DNA from: Euglena gracilis
Lineage: Eukaryota; Euglenida; Euglenophyceae; Euglenales
Length of the DNA: 64,000 nt
Assembly (NCBI GenBank): GCA_039621445.1
Contig: CP154957.1
Span: 7,909,000 to 7,972,999, forward strand
Reading direction: 5' to 3'
The notes beneath the pieces were generated by a model. The model did not search any database. It had not been told where the DNA came from and saw only the letters and a program-made list of their open reading frames with translations. Of the stretch, positions 1 through 10,173 are shown piece after piece. Within the stretch, counting starts at the first letter, position 1, and each line of letters begins with the position of its first letter. The position numbers and the translations under genes were made by a program.

Positions 1-37
1 ACCCATGGACCCATGGACATGTAGGGTAAATTGAATC

Positions 38-133
38 CCCCCCCCTAATTGTCACCCCCCCCCCTAATAGTCGCCAAGGGGGTCAAAACGCTCCGGGGGG
101 GGTGCCATATAGGGGGGGGGGGGTCACGTTATG
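38..133. repeat. C-run/G-run inverted low-complexity block
   Basis: Two C-runs followed by CTAAT sit opposite two G-runs preceded by ATA, giving a loose inverted arrangement. A similar block of C-runs with TATTGTCC facing GGACAATAAGGG lies at 4128-4302, so this looks like an end of a dispersed element. No coding potential seen. Confidence 0.5.
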
Positions 134-290
134 GAGGCGGGCGGACGGACGGACGGACGGCTGGTGAAAAAAGCGAAGGTCCGGACGGACGGCTGACCTT
201 GTGGGCTTGGTCCAGACGGCTGAGGAAAATGCACTTGGTCCAGCTAGCCGGCTGGCCGGCTGGCCGGCTGGCCGGCTAGCCGGCCGGGTC
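134..290. repeat. GGAC and CCGGCTGG tandem repeats
   Basis: Tetranucleotide GGAC repeats (about 140-165) are followed by an 8-bp tandem array of CCGGCTGG (about 244-283). The phrase GTCCGGACGGACGGCTG recurs at about 4023-4040, so the two blocks flank the zinc-finger and transposase relics as a possible pair of element ends. Confidence 0.6.
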
Positions 291-344
291 TTTGGAAGCG
301 CAGGCGTCCCAGTGCACGCGACTCTGGGCGGATGTATACCAATT

Positions 345-1323
345 TTGCCATGGCCGGTGTGGATGCGCTCCAAGGTTGAGATTGCCAAGTTTTTGCTGAC
401 AGATTCAAAGCTGGAACGGATGCGGGCAATTGCCCGTGGTGCTCAGGACAGCATTGGACTCCCTGCAGGCGCACTCACGGCAATGCTGCACTCACGGCAA
501 TGCTGGAGCGTGCACACCAGGAAAAACCGAAGGGCAGGGACTTGATGTCTCGTACCGTCCATTGGAGTCAGCGACACATTGCAGAATGTGGCCCCGTCAC
601 CACTGTGGAGCTGAATAAGCATCTGAATATCATCTGGAAGAGATGGGCAAGGGCAGAAGCCTCAGCGCAACAAAAAACGTCGGAGTTGGAGAAAGCTCGA
701 CAAGAGGGTGGGGTATGTCAAATCCCCATGTGCTTTTTTCCAATGTTGTCTGACAGGTTACAAATGATCAATCTCCAGTTGTTGCAAGTGTGCAGAATGA
801 TTCAGATGTTATGGTCGTCCCAAATGAAACACAGGAGGTTTTACTTGTTTTAATTTTTTTCGGTGCCAATCACATGTTAATTGCACAGGATGATAGCCGA
901 CAGCAAGCTGTGGTGTACACAGAGGACAATGTTGTTGCATCACAAGAGGTCCGTGGAGACCCCGAAAAAAGCTATTTTGATTGCGCAGTCTGCAAACATC
1001 TCTTCGAAAGCAAACAGGCTTTGGCATCGCACCATCGGCACCGGCATTCCCAACTTAAGCGTGAGCAACGGTTCCCTTGTGTGAAGTGTGAAGTTTGTGG
1101 GAAGATGGTGAAAGCTGCTGGTTTGGGATCTCACAGACGTAAATGTGTGCGGGCTGTTCACCAACCAGACAGGTTTGTTGCCCCCCCATTAACAAAAGTG
1201 CCAGACTTCCGCTTCATTACACAACCAGGGGAAAAAAGAGAGCACCTTTGCCTGTCCTTCTCACATCCAAACAGGTTCCCCCTGTTCGAGGGCGCTCTGG
1301 CTTCCGTATCATACCGGCAGTGA
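345..1323 (+). pseudogene. C2H2 zinc-finger ORF with two mini-introns and a frameshifting 17-bp duplication
   Basis: I read three exons. The first runs to 712, the second is 757-837, the third is 889-1323. The first intron (713-756, 44 nt) starts GTATGT and ends TGACAG. The second (838-888, 51 nt) starts GTTTTA and ends GCACAG, is stop-free and a multiple of three, so it could be retained. Exon phases match (0/0). The last exon encodes two C2H2-type zinc fingers: FDCAVC...HHRHRH and a CxxC...HRRKC finger around 990-1150. These suggest a DNA- or RNA-binding protein. Exon 1 is broken by a direct 17-bp tandem duplication (471-487 and 488-504). With only one copy, the reading frame before it (ending LPAGALTAML) joins the frame after it (ERAHQEKPKG). 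The family is unknown; association with the downstream transposase relic is an inference. Confidence 0.5.
471..504. repeat. 17-bp tandem duplication inside an exon
   Basis: GCACTCACGGCAATGCT occurs twice with no spacer. The length is not a multiple of three, so it shifts the zinc-finger reading frame. It could be a real mutation or an assembly artefact. Confidence 0.9.
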
Positions 1324-3069
1324 AACCGGTGTGCCCTCCGACAAGGTTTTTTTCTAAAAAGCCTCTGGGTTGGGGGGAAAAAACCTTCCAACAACCTACC
1401 CATATATGACATTGAACCCCCTCATCAGTCAAAATTTGATTCCTGAGGGGAACGGGGGGACGGAATCAGCGTACCAAGCGCAGCAACAGGCTGTGAAAAA
1501 TCATATAATGGACTGGCGGGGGGTGGTCAATGTGGGGTATTTGACCTCTGCCAGCCCCGCACCTGCAGCCAGAATAGCAGCAGAGTCCGCAAAGGCCCCC
1601 CAAGTTGGCCGTGGGGAGAAAAAACAGGGTTTTTTTTTGGAAATTATAGGGTGAGCACATAAAAAAATCCCTGAGAAAGACCGGTTAAGGTACTCGAAGA
1701 GGGCAATTGTGTCGCCAAAGCGACTAACAGAAGAGGAACAGGCAACACAGGACATACTGAAAAAGAAGCGGGAGTCTGTTACCTTTGGAAGTCGTTTGCC
1801 AGAAGGGATCCTCCTTCAAACTATTCTTGTCATATATGATGACCAGGGCCTTTTGAAGTTGTGTCGGTTGGCCCAGGGGTGGCATACAGGGCTGTACATA
1901 ATTATTTTCAGAGTTTCTGTACTGCTCTGCTGTTGTGGCAGGGCAAAAATTGACGTCGAGCATTTGGAATTCGTGGAGGCTACCAAGTGTCCAAGGACTT
2001 TGAGACAAGTGTTTTGGTTCAGGTTGGACAACAAAATTTGGCTTTTTTGTGCGTGGCACTAAAGTTGAACACTGGGTTAACGACAAGCTTTATGGCTTCT
2101 GGCCAAGTGATGTGGTGGAAAAACAGATTGATATTCCCCCAAGCAGGCATGCACATTTTTAGCTGTTTTTCATTGTTCCCAAATTTCTCATACACTTTTC
2201 CGTGCGATGCGCAAGTCTGTCAGCGGTCGCGTTGCAACAGTATCAACTGTTTTGCGCGTAACGTGGTCCTGCCAGGTGGAACCGTCTGTGACATTTTCTG
2301 TTTTCCCTTCAGGATTATTGGTGCTTCGCCTCTGGGGGGCGTCACAACGTGGCTTCCAGGATTGGAATTCCCAGTTGGGCAGTGGAAATTGTTTACAAAA
2401 AATATTGCAAGCCTCGCAGTTGCAGCAGGCTGGATCTTTTTCTCACTTTGGCATGGATGAAGCTTTACCCCTCCAGCAAAAATTTGCAGTCTTTGTGGCC
2501 CCACAACATTCAGAATGAACCAGGCTTTCTCCTCCCAGAGTTTTTTCATTCGATTGGGTAGGGTTATGAGTTTCGGGGGGGGGGTGCATTTCGCATTTTT
2601 TGCACAATTTTTTCCCGTTATTCCAAAAAAAGCTTTTTCTGCGTTTGAGGGTCTGGCATTTTTTGGTACAATTGTTCAATTTTTTATGGAGCGGCACTTG
2701 TTCGATTTTTTGTGGTTCACCCATTTTTGACCTTTTTCTTGATGTTTTTTTTTTGGTTCCCCCCCATTTGGTTCGAAAAGCCTGTCGGTGAGCCCCCAAA
2801 AATTGGAAATTGTACCAAATTATCAGTAGAACTCTCCAGACGTTGGGCAGTTGCATGGTGGACGTTGACCCCTGCCACTTCCGCCAACCTGGCAACAGTG
2901 TTCCTCACTTCCCCCATACCATCGGCAGCTGGAGAATCAGGGTTTTTCTGAAGGCTGTTTGAGAAACAGAGAAAGACCCTGAGTCGGACACTGTTCCAGT
3001 CCACACCCATTCCCATAGATTCACTGCAGTGGGTTAATCTTTTGGGGGGGCATATCCTGAATCTATGCA
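1324..3069. other. No clear gene; T-rich sequence with short open frames
   Basis: Open frames at 1709-2040 (starting SPKRLTEEEQATQDILKKKR) and, in another frame, 2035-2160 (VRGTKVEHWVNDKLYGFWP) look mildly protein-like, but they match no family I recognise and are interrupted by shifts around a T-run near 2040. From 2160 to 3069 I see only T-rich sequence with G/C runs. Confidence 0.4.
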
Positions 3070-3568
3070 TGAGACAATGAGTACCGGCGGCAACCGAAGT
3101 ACAAGGGGAGTGTCGCAAAGTTCCAATGCGCCTCAACCCACCTCGGGTTTGTAGCGTACTGGGATGGGCCCCGGAACTCTCTGTTTTTGTTTTCTGAAAA
3201 AAATTGAAAAACAGAGAGGGCACCACCCCGGTGCTGCCTCTGACACAGAGCTGGTGCGGCGCTGCAGACCTTACCTGTTCCCAACTGACACATTTCTGGC
3301 CGATAAGGCCTACGAAAGCGTGCCCAACATGCTCCCCCCTCAAAGAGCGACGCCTTGTCCTTTGAGGAGAGGGAGTATAACCGAGCGCACCAATTTTACC
3401 GCGCTCGGGTTGAGCACGTTTTCGCTTGGATGAAAACCTTTGGTGTGGCCGCTCAAAAGCATCGCTCACCGGACTTGTTTGTACTTAAAAACGCGATGCT
3501 GACCCTTGCAAACATCCGCAATATTATTGTGGCGGTGCGGGTACTGTATGTCCCGTACTGGCCGTTGT
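3070..3568 (+). pseudogene. DDE transposase relic (PIF/Harbinger or IS5-like)
   Basis: Three frame-shifted pieces follow the order of a DDE_Tnp_4-type transposase. The first, from 3073, reads DNEYRRQPKYKGSVAK and would place the first catalytic Asp. The second (about 3218-3345) reads GHHPGAASDTELV then FLADKAYESVPNMLPP, where the second Asp is expected. The third (3355-3568) reads REYNRAHQFYRARVEHVFAW, carrying the typical R..VE..F motif with the last acidic residue. The function would be cut-and-paste transposition in the nucleus. The coding sequence is interrupted by a stop just upstream, a hairpin at 3177-3218 and a frame shift near 3345, so it is a fossil. The N-terminal half is not recognisable. 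Confidence 0.75.
3177..3218. repeat. 42-nt hairpin interrupting the transposase relic
   Basis: CTCTCTGTTTTT (3177-3188) is perfectly inverted as AAAAACAGAGAG (3207-3218) with an 18-nt loop. It sits exactly where the DDE reading frame shifts, so it is either a small insertion or an expansion. Confidence 0.8.
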
Positions 3569-3661
3569 GGCCGTGATTTCTTCTTTTTTCGTCAAAAAAA
3601 AAGCCCCCCCCCCCCACCCCGCGGCTGAAAAAGTGCAAAATAAAGGGCATATGTCTGAACA

Positions 3662-3742
3662 TCGTCAGTGTAGTTCAGAGGTCGAAGCACAAGTCAACGT
3701 CTCTGTAGACACGGGTTCGAATCCCGGTCGTTTGGGGCGACT
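3662..3742 (+). ncRNA. tRNA-like sequence (A box and B box only)
   Basis: TAGTTCAGAGG resembles an RNA polymerase III A box and GGTTCGAATCC is a perfect B box within a plausible T-arm. The two acceptor halves do not pair, so this is more likely a tRNA pseudogene or SINE head than a working tRNA. Confidence 0.4.
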
Positions 3743-3805
3743 TCCTGTTTTCTCTGAGGCGGCAAAAATAATTTTCATAAAAGTACACGGACGAGAATGA
3801 TATCA

Positions 3806-3877
3806 CCCCCCGTGGCATAGCGGTCGTGTGGTTAGCGTGTGACCGGTAGGTCGCAGGTTCGAATCCTGCCGGGGGGC
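3806..3877 (+). tRNA. tRNA-like gene or tRNA-derived repeat
   Basis: This is a 72-nt segment with a perfect 7-bp acceptor stem (CCCCCCG with CGGGGGG), a 5-bp T-stem (GCAGG/CCTGC) around TTCGAAT, a B box GGTTCGAATCC and an A box TGGCATAGCGG. The D and anticodon arms do not fold normally: CGGTC/GACCG pair around a 15-nt loop, so no anticodon can be named. Alternatives are a degenerate tRNA gene or a tRNA-derived SINE. Pol III transcription is plausible. Confidence 0.5.
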
Positions 3878-3949
3878 AACTTCGTGTTTTTCCTGATTTG
3901 ACGCGACAAGTAGAGGGAAGCCGTGACTGCTTTTCGGAAAGGAAGGAAA

Positions 3950-4310
3950 ATTTTTTTGGTCCGGCCGGCTGGCAAGACAGACATTGGTCCGGCTTGACGG
4001 ACCGCTGGCGGAAAAATGCTTCGTCCGGACGGACGGCTGGGCGTCCAGCATTGGTCCGGTTGAAGAGGTGCGGACAACTCGGACGGCTAGCCGGCCAGCC
4101 GCCCCCTATAGATGGACAAAATCCAACCTACCACCCCCCCCTATTGTCCCCCCCCCATGTTGTCCCTCGGCCCCGGCCGACGGAGGTTTTTTTTTGGCTC
4201 GGCCAATGAAATTCCTTTGGTACCCCCATATTGTCCCCCCCCCATATTGTCCGGTCGGGCCTCCCGGGGAGAGGTCGGTGGGACAATAAGGGGGGGGGGG
4301 GTAAATTTCC
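3950..4310. repeat. GGAC-rich block and C/G-run inverted block
   Basis: TCCGG and GGACGGCTGG motifs (3958-4105) are followed by CCCCCCCTATTGTCC facing GGACAATAAGGGG (4134-4302). Both resemble the blocks at 38-290. Confidence 0.5.
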
Positions 4311-5740
4311 ATCATTGACGAAGGGAGGCAAAAAAAAAAACAATGGTCTGTATCAGCATTCCGGTCGTCAAAAAGGACGACTTTTGTCAATCGTAAAAAA
4401 CAGCCATTTATCCTCGTCAGTCAGAAAGACGGGGAATTATTTACATCGGTTTTGACAAAAATGTTGCGGCGAGACGATTAGAGCATAAATGCTCCCCCGT
4501 CATTAACGGATCAGGCTCTTCCCACCTGAGGGCTAAGAACATTGAAATCGTCGGCAGGAAAACCTGGGCCTAAATTTATGTGTTCGTGGGTGCAACAGAC
4601 TTGAGCGCTTGACAAAAGGAACTGTCTGCGGACGCGGCTGGGAACACCACTAACTTTTTTCCCTCCCTTTTGCTTTTGTTTGTTTGCCTTTGCCAAGTTT
4701 ACCAAAAAAAAGTGAACTTTCGTTTCACAAAAACCAAAGCAGAGGTGCAGAAGTCACTTCCGATTGGGACGGTGCCAGAGAAGTGTTCAGGAGGAGGGCG
4801 GGACGTGTTGAGGGAACGCTGGTGCCACCAGCTTGAACCAACCCGTGAACCAACCCTGGAACGAACCCAACCATTGTTCCGGTATTTGGTCGGGAATGGA
4901 AAACAAACGTTAAATACATAAAAAAAAACGAACCACAAAAAAAAGCAACTGAAGCACATTGAGGCCCAACCACATGGAAGCCGTGGGCACATCACATCCT
5001 GATGCGGAGGATCAAGCTGCAACGCAACTGTTCCACCTCACATAGCACTCACGGTGGAAGTTATCCTCCGATAGATTCTGTCAAGCGCAGGACGTATTTT
5101 GGTGGGGGGGATAATGGGAACAGGCGTGATCTGAGAGCTGCATGGGTGCAGCTAAAAAAGCTTCATTCGTGACCTGAGCTCTTCATAATGGTTGCATTAA
5201 AAATAAAAAACACAACCGGTTTGGGGTGCATTTTAAAAAAACTGCAGTTTTCGGGTGCCACCAAGATGGGTTGTGGGCAGAGGAGAAGAGGAGGGTTCTT
5301 CCAAAAAAAAGGTCCATGTGCAAAAAAAAAGTCCTGGCAGATCAGCCTGTAGATGTCCACAGGCGCTCCAGAGGCGCTCGACGGCACCGGTGGAACTGGG
5401 GAGGGAGGCCAGCCGGCCGCCCAAGGGGGCCAGCACGTTATCGGAAAATAAGTTCAGGAACATGGGTTTTTTTCTCTGAAAAAAACAGTCGGTCACCCCC
5501 CACCCCCCCCCCCCCGGGGGATGGGGTGGGGCAGGTGTTAAGCAATGGTCTGGTCCGCAAAAAAACCTATGGTCCAAAAAGCTGAGGGGGGAGTCGATTC
5601 CTTGGCGAACGCCCTTGCCGATTCCCATGGCCCCGCCAGCTCCACCCACTCCAGTAATTCAGCCACCGTTGGCAGACGCGTTCTGGGTAGAAGCGCCGGT
5701 CACGGACAGGGCGCCCAACTGGTTTGGGCACAACAGAATT
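4311..5740. other. No recognisable gene
   Basis: Mixed sequence with short open frames on both strands. None shows a domain, paired splice sites or a conserved motif that I recognise. A 12-bp-like repeat with AACCAACCC is seen near 4835-4870, and C/G runs near 5496-5520. Confidence 0.4.
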
Positions 5741-5925
5741 GGGGGGGGGGTGTTTTTTAAAAATCCAGCCGGGGGGGGGGCAGGGGTTTTTTTAAACAAC
5801 CAGCGGGGGGGGGGGCAAGGTTTTTTTTTAAAAGCGGCCGGGGGGCAGGGGTGTTTTTAAAAAAACCAGCCGGGGGGGGGGGCAGGTGGTTTTATAAAAT
5901 CAGCGGGGGGGGGGGCAGGACGCAG
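5741..5925. repeat. Tandem ~33-bp repeat with G-runs and T-runs
   Basis: Five to six units of the form CCAGC, a G-run, CAGG, a T-run, AAAA follow each other with variable homopolymer lengths. Confidence 0.75.
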
Positions 5926-7509
5926 GGTCCCTGGGCCTGCTGTCGTCTCCAGGAATTCGAACACCTCGCGTAGACGCTTGCGAGTCAACATCTCACCGCG
6001 AAAACGATGATCAAGTACATAGGCTGCACAACTCCAATTGGACAGGATCATCTGGTCACGCTTCTCGCGGACAAGTGGCGGACAAGTCAATTACAGAGAT
6101 CAGCCTTCTTTTTAAGACCCCCGGAGACAAGGGGGGGCCATACAACTTTTTACGAAACCAGTCAGTCGTTTTCAAAATTCCAGCCAAGCAGGGGGCGACT
6201 TTAGGGAAAAAACGACTCTCAGTGTCTCAGGTCAGTGCCTAAGCAATTGCATGCGTGGGACCCCCCCCCAAAAAAGCTTACTGCCCGGGGGGATCCCTGG
6301 ACGTGTCGCATGGCCAGCGGTAAATCTGCAGCAACAGCCTCCAACTCCCCACGCATGCGCAGGTAGTGGTGCACCGATTCGCCCACAGTGGGGCCGGGGG
6401 GCAGAGGTTATAGCACCCAACCTCTGCACTCCGCCCACAAGCGTCCCGCTGCACAATCTGCAGGTACTCTTTCAGCCACCGTCCAGTCTTGCACACTCCC
6501 TCCCAGTCATCCCACGTGGAATTCAGCCACACCCATGCCATGGAATTGAACTCCGCATCAGGCTGGTCTTAAACGGAAAAAAAAATTCCCCCAAAACCAG
6601 TCTGCTCTAGAGAAGAAAACCGCTCCCATGGGCAGGACCCTGAATCCCGAAACTGCAAAGTCACAGGGTCCTGTTTGGTGCAAACGCCCCAGGGCATGTT
6701 CAACAGACACGCGATTGGCTACCAAACTCTCCAGCAGGTCCACATTGGATGCCCACCGGGTCTTAACGGGTTCTCTGAGGTACTGGCCTCCTTGCACTCG
6801 TTCCTCCGTGTACACCACCCGGGGGTACCCACGGCGGAAGAACTCCTCCACCTGTTCAGCCTTCGCGATGACGTTCTCCCACAGCGACAAAACGTCCTTG
6901 GCCAGCAGCTGCCCTGTGTGGGCATGGCAGTTCAGCGGCACCACGGCCGCCGACTGGTAGATGTCCCTGAGCGCGGCCTGGCAGTTGGCCGCATTGTCCT
7001 CCACAGGCTTTGTTTTGAGACCACCAAAGAGGGGGCAACCCTGACCCCTCACCATCACCCTAATGACATTGACCCATCACCATCACCAACCCTGTACCCT
7101 CACCCATACACCCTGACCCTCACGATCATCAGCACATCCATCAGCTTCAACCCCGGGCCAAAGGAAAAGCAAAAGCCTGGGCCGCCTGCAGCGCCACCCA
7201 GGGTTGGATGGTTAATCAAAAAACGGTTAATTGCTTGTGACCCCCCCAGTTAATCGATCGTTTGTGGGGGGGACAATTAACCATGGTTAATCGAAAAACG
7301 GTTAATCGCTTGTGGCCCCCCCAGTTAATCGACCTTTTTTTTGGCGGAAATCAAACATGTCTTGGGTTTGGGAACATTTCTCTACCCTTTGGGGACCCCC
7401 CACATAAGACCCCCCCCCCTGGCCGGCCAAAGGCCGGCCCTTTGGCCGGGCCTGGGGGGCCTAGGCCCCCCTAGGAAGTTAGGCAGGAGGGGGGGGGGGG
7501 GCTGCGGAC

Positions 7510-7865
7510 CCCCCCCCCGGTGAACTTCACCGGTGAACGTTCACCGGGGGGGAGGGGGGGGGGTGCTTTTGGCGGTGAAGTTCACCGGTGAACTTCACCG
7601 TTTTGATGGTTGGGGGTGAAATTTTCATGGGTGAAATTTTGCTCCTTTCTTCTCAAAATGGTCATTTTGAGGTTGATGCTTCATGGAATTTATCGAAATT
7701 TCCGAAAACTTGCCCAAAATGTCATATTTTGGCCATTTTTGGCCAAAAAGTGCCCTCTTGGTGAACTTCACTGGTGAAGTTCACCGATGGGTTAGGCACA
7801 GGGGGGGGGGGGTCCAGGACCCCCGGTGAACTTTCAAACGGTGAACTTCACCATAGGGGGGGGGG
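7510..7865. repeat. Palindromic GGTGAACTTCACC blocks
   Basis: GGTGAACTTCACCGGTGAAC and close variants occur at about 7520-7550, 7575-7602, 7758-7786 and 7825-7852, each able to form a short hairpin. Confidence 0.75.
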
Positions 7866-8333
7866 AGGGGGGGTCAAAATGACCCAAGTCTACTGCCTGA
7901 TCTCCCTAGGATTTTGGCTCCCGAGGGGAGGTCTGAAATGGGGGGGGCATGGTAGACACTGGGTGGGGATGGACCCCGTTGTGTGTGGTAGTTGAAGTTC
8001 CCTTTTGGAAAAGAGGCACTTTTCAACTGCCCCAACATAACCCTTCGGAGGAGGGGTGGTAATTGTCATCAGATAAAACAAGCTGTGACCCCAGTGATTT
8101 GCGCAAGCGCCATAGTGATTGCTCCGTTGATACGCTCGTGTTTGTGCAAAGGAATTTACGCCAACTTGGCTATCTAACCCAGGCAACGGAGATCCGTGTG
8201 GTTTTCATTTTTTTGGTTTGTTTGGCTCATAATCCATCCAATGAATGAGAGTGTGAGCTCTGGTTTGGGGATGATGTTTTCAAGCACCAATTTGGCAAGG
8301 TGTACAACATTACTCAAGGGTAGGGGGTGTTCC

Positions 8334-8388
8334 CCCCGTGACCCCCCCGTGACCCCCCCGTGACCCCCCCGTGACCCCCCCGTGACCC
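8334..8388. repeat. GTGACCCCCC 10-bp tandem array
   Basis: About five and a half head-to-tail copies of CCGTGACCCC inside the nested element. Confidence 0.85.
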
Positions 8389-8439
8389 GAACAAGGACCC
8401 TTTTCGGCGAAATTTTGTCGGGAAAAATATTGGCTGGTG

Positions 8440-8610
8440 ATGCCTAATTTGATGAAATTCTGGGGCAGATTCCTAATTTCTAGGTGTAAATTTTTCAAAT
8501 TTCGGCTTGGTGATTCCTAAGTTGGTGTCAAAATCCTAATTTCAGGTGTGGGGATTCCTAATTTGTGGAATTTTTCTCCAAAAATTCCGACTCGGTGATT
8601 CCTAATTTTG
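8440..8610. repeat. Degenerate CCTAATTT repeat
   Basis: TTCCTAATTT-type phrases recur every ~20-40 nt. The same motif forms the larger array at 17635-18100 and a short block at 59820-59885. Confidence 0.65.
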
Positions 8611-8656
8611 CCACCAAAAATGTGGTGTTCCCTCTCCTCCCACCCCCATCCTCCCC

Positions 8657-8692
8657 ACCCCCCCCCCCCCCCCCCCCCCCACCCCCCCCCCC
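8657..8692. repeat. Long poly-C tract
   Basis: More than thirty C residues interrupted by a single A. Such G/C homopolymers recur throughout the window. Confidence 0.9.
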
Positions 8693-9731
8693 GAACACCC
8701 CCGTAGGGACTTTGATTTTTTTTTTGTGGTGGTTAATTGAAATTAATCGAGGGAAAGGCACAGTTAATCGAAAATTGGTTAATCGCTTGTTGACTCCCAG
8801 TTAACCATGGTTAATCGCTTGACCCCAAAAATAACGGTTAATTGCCCAACCCTGCGCCACCACCGGGCAGCCTAGGTCTGACAGCTGGGACATCACTTCC
8901 CGGATGCTGTCGGCCAACTCAGCACTGGTATGTCTGCGGTTGAACCTGTGAAGACAGACATTGCCCATGGAAAGTTTCCAAATGTGCTCACCTATGAAGC
9001 TTGAATAACAATGGTTGCTGCTGGCAAGTGAGGGCGGGCGCACGTCATTGCCGAATACATTGTGGAAAAAAGGTCCAAAGCAACGGCGTGATTGTGCACC
9101 ATGAATCCCAGAGTGTGAAAATGGGCACCATCCTCCCACATGTCCAGACCCACAGCGACGTATGGTAACTTCACCAATATCTCCTCCACTTTCTGCGGAA
9201 AGATTACGTACAGATGGAGCGGGGGATTTGGGGTAAAAACCTTTTTCACGTCCAAATAGACACCTGTCTTTTTTGTAATGTCTCCGAGCATGGCAGACGG
9301 AAGTCCGGGCGGAGGACCTTCAGGAAGTCCTTCATTTCCGGGGAGGTGATGGCGTTCAGGGACAGTCCTCGCCTCATCTGCAGCAGGCTGAGCCGCTCTT
9401 CCGCAATCCTTTGCTGTGCTGCACTGAAGGGCTTGTCTCCGTACGAGCAAATACGCTCCTGCTTCATCTTTTTCGTTGGAGGCTGATTCGCATTGTTCTC
9501 CTCCGTTGCAACAGCAGATTCAGCTCTGGGCCGCAACCTCACCATGTGACTGTGCCTTCTGAGGTAATGGATGGCCGCCCACATTAATGTCCGCCCTGCC
9601 ACAGGACTGCACACATGAGCGGACGACCCGAGCGTACTGAGTGGGAACACTTCACAGAAGTTGACTGGGATCGTACTGGAAAATGCATCAAAGTCAGATG
9701 CCGATATTGCTTGTGGGAAAGTGCCCACCAC

Positions 9732-10173
9732 GCCACGCGCTGTGGGCCATTCCTAACGCGAACTGGGGTTTTTGTTTTTGACAAATGTCTAAATGTCATA
9801 TTAATGTCAATTGTCTGTCAGAAACCCTTGTCATTTGCCAAAATTGGGAATGCTGGTCTGTATGACTCTGGCACGGACTGCAGCATGGGCTTCCTTCGGA
9901 ACGTCGTGAAGACAAAATGGGAAAAGTGGACAGGTTATGGGGCAATGCAGACATTGTGGAAAAAGTACGGCCCCAAAGAATTTTTTGGACAAGAGCTCGG
10001 GCTCGCAGATGGGGCGTACAGTGGCAACTGCCGCCTGGTTGGCCCTTTTCGGAAACCCCCCAACAAGGCTCTTCCCACCCGCAAGCATTGTTCGGCATTG
10101 AAAAAAATCTGCGAAAAAACAGGGCGCAAATCGGGACGGGGGGACGCGGGGGGGGGACGCGGGGGGGACGCGG
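9732..10173. other. Flank between hAT relic and RT element
   Basis: No domain seen. The right end is a short GGGGGACGCG tandem repeat (10136-10174) immediately upstream of the RT reading frame, marking the truncation or junction point. Confidence 0.4.

Larger units (their letters stand above)
7199..8854. mobile_element. CAGGG-ended element nested in the hAT transposase, 7-bp TSD
   Basis: The ends CAGGGTTGG (7199-7207) and CCAACCCTG (8846-8854) are perfect inverted repeats, extended by imperfect copies of GGTTAATCG/CGATTAACC blocks at both ends. The flanks carry CGCCACC as a direct repeat (7192-7198 and 8855-8861). The interior has no coding frame. It holds palindromic TGAACTTCACCGGTGAA blocks, G/C runs, a GTGACCCCCC array and CCTAATTT repeats. 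A non-autonomous hAT-like element is the best reading. Deleting it rejoins the hAT reading frame after GCPVVA. Confidence 0.8.
5930..9731 (-). pseudogene. hAT-superfamily transposase, broken and split by a nested element
   Basis: Minus-strand pieces occur in the order of a hAT transposase (DUF659/Dimer_Tnp_hAT type). They are: a nuclear, basic N-terminal part and GLSLNAITSPEMKDFLKVLR (9731-9290); DITKKTGVYLDVKK and VEEILVKLPYVAVGLDMWED (about 9280-9050); IGEHIWKLSMGNV and RFNRRHTSAELADSIREV (about 8990-8865); PVEDNAANCQAALRDIYQ, CHAHTGQLLAKDV and REPVKTRWASNVDLLES (7025-6700), which carry the CxxH and TRW signatures; WLNSTWDDWEGVCKTGRWLK (about 6540-6480); and NWSCAAYVLDHRFRGEML with a C-terminal helix (about 6045-5930). 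Several frame changes, some possibly introns, disrupt it. It is split at 7199-8854 by another element. The normal role would be transposition with an 8-bp target duplication. Confidence 0.8.

Noticed and set aside
2717-3469. 250-aa minus-strand ORF
   Set aside because: It overlaps the DDE transposase relic read on the + strand, which shows family motifs; the minus frame shows none.
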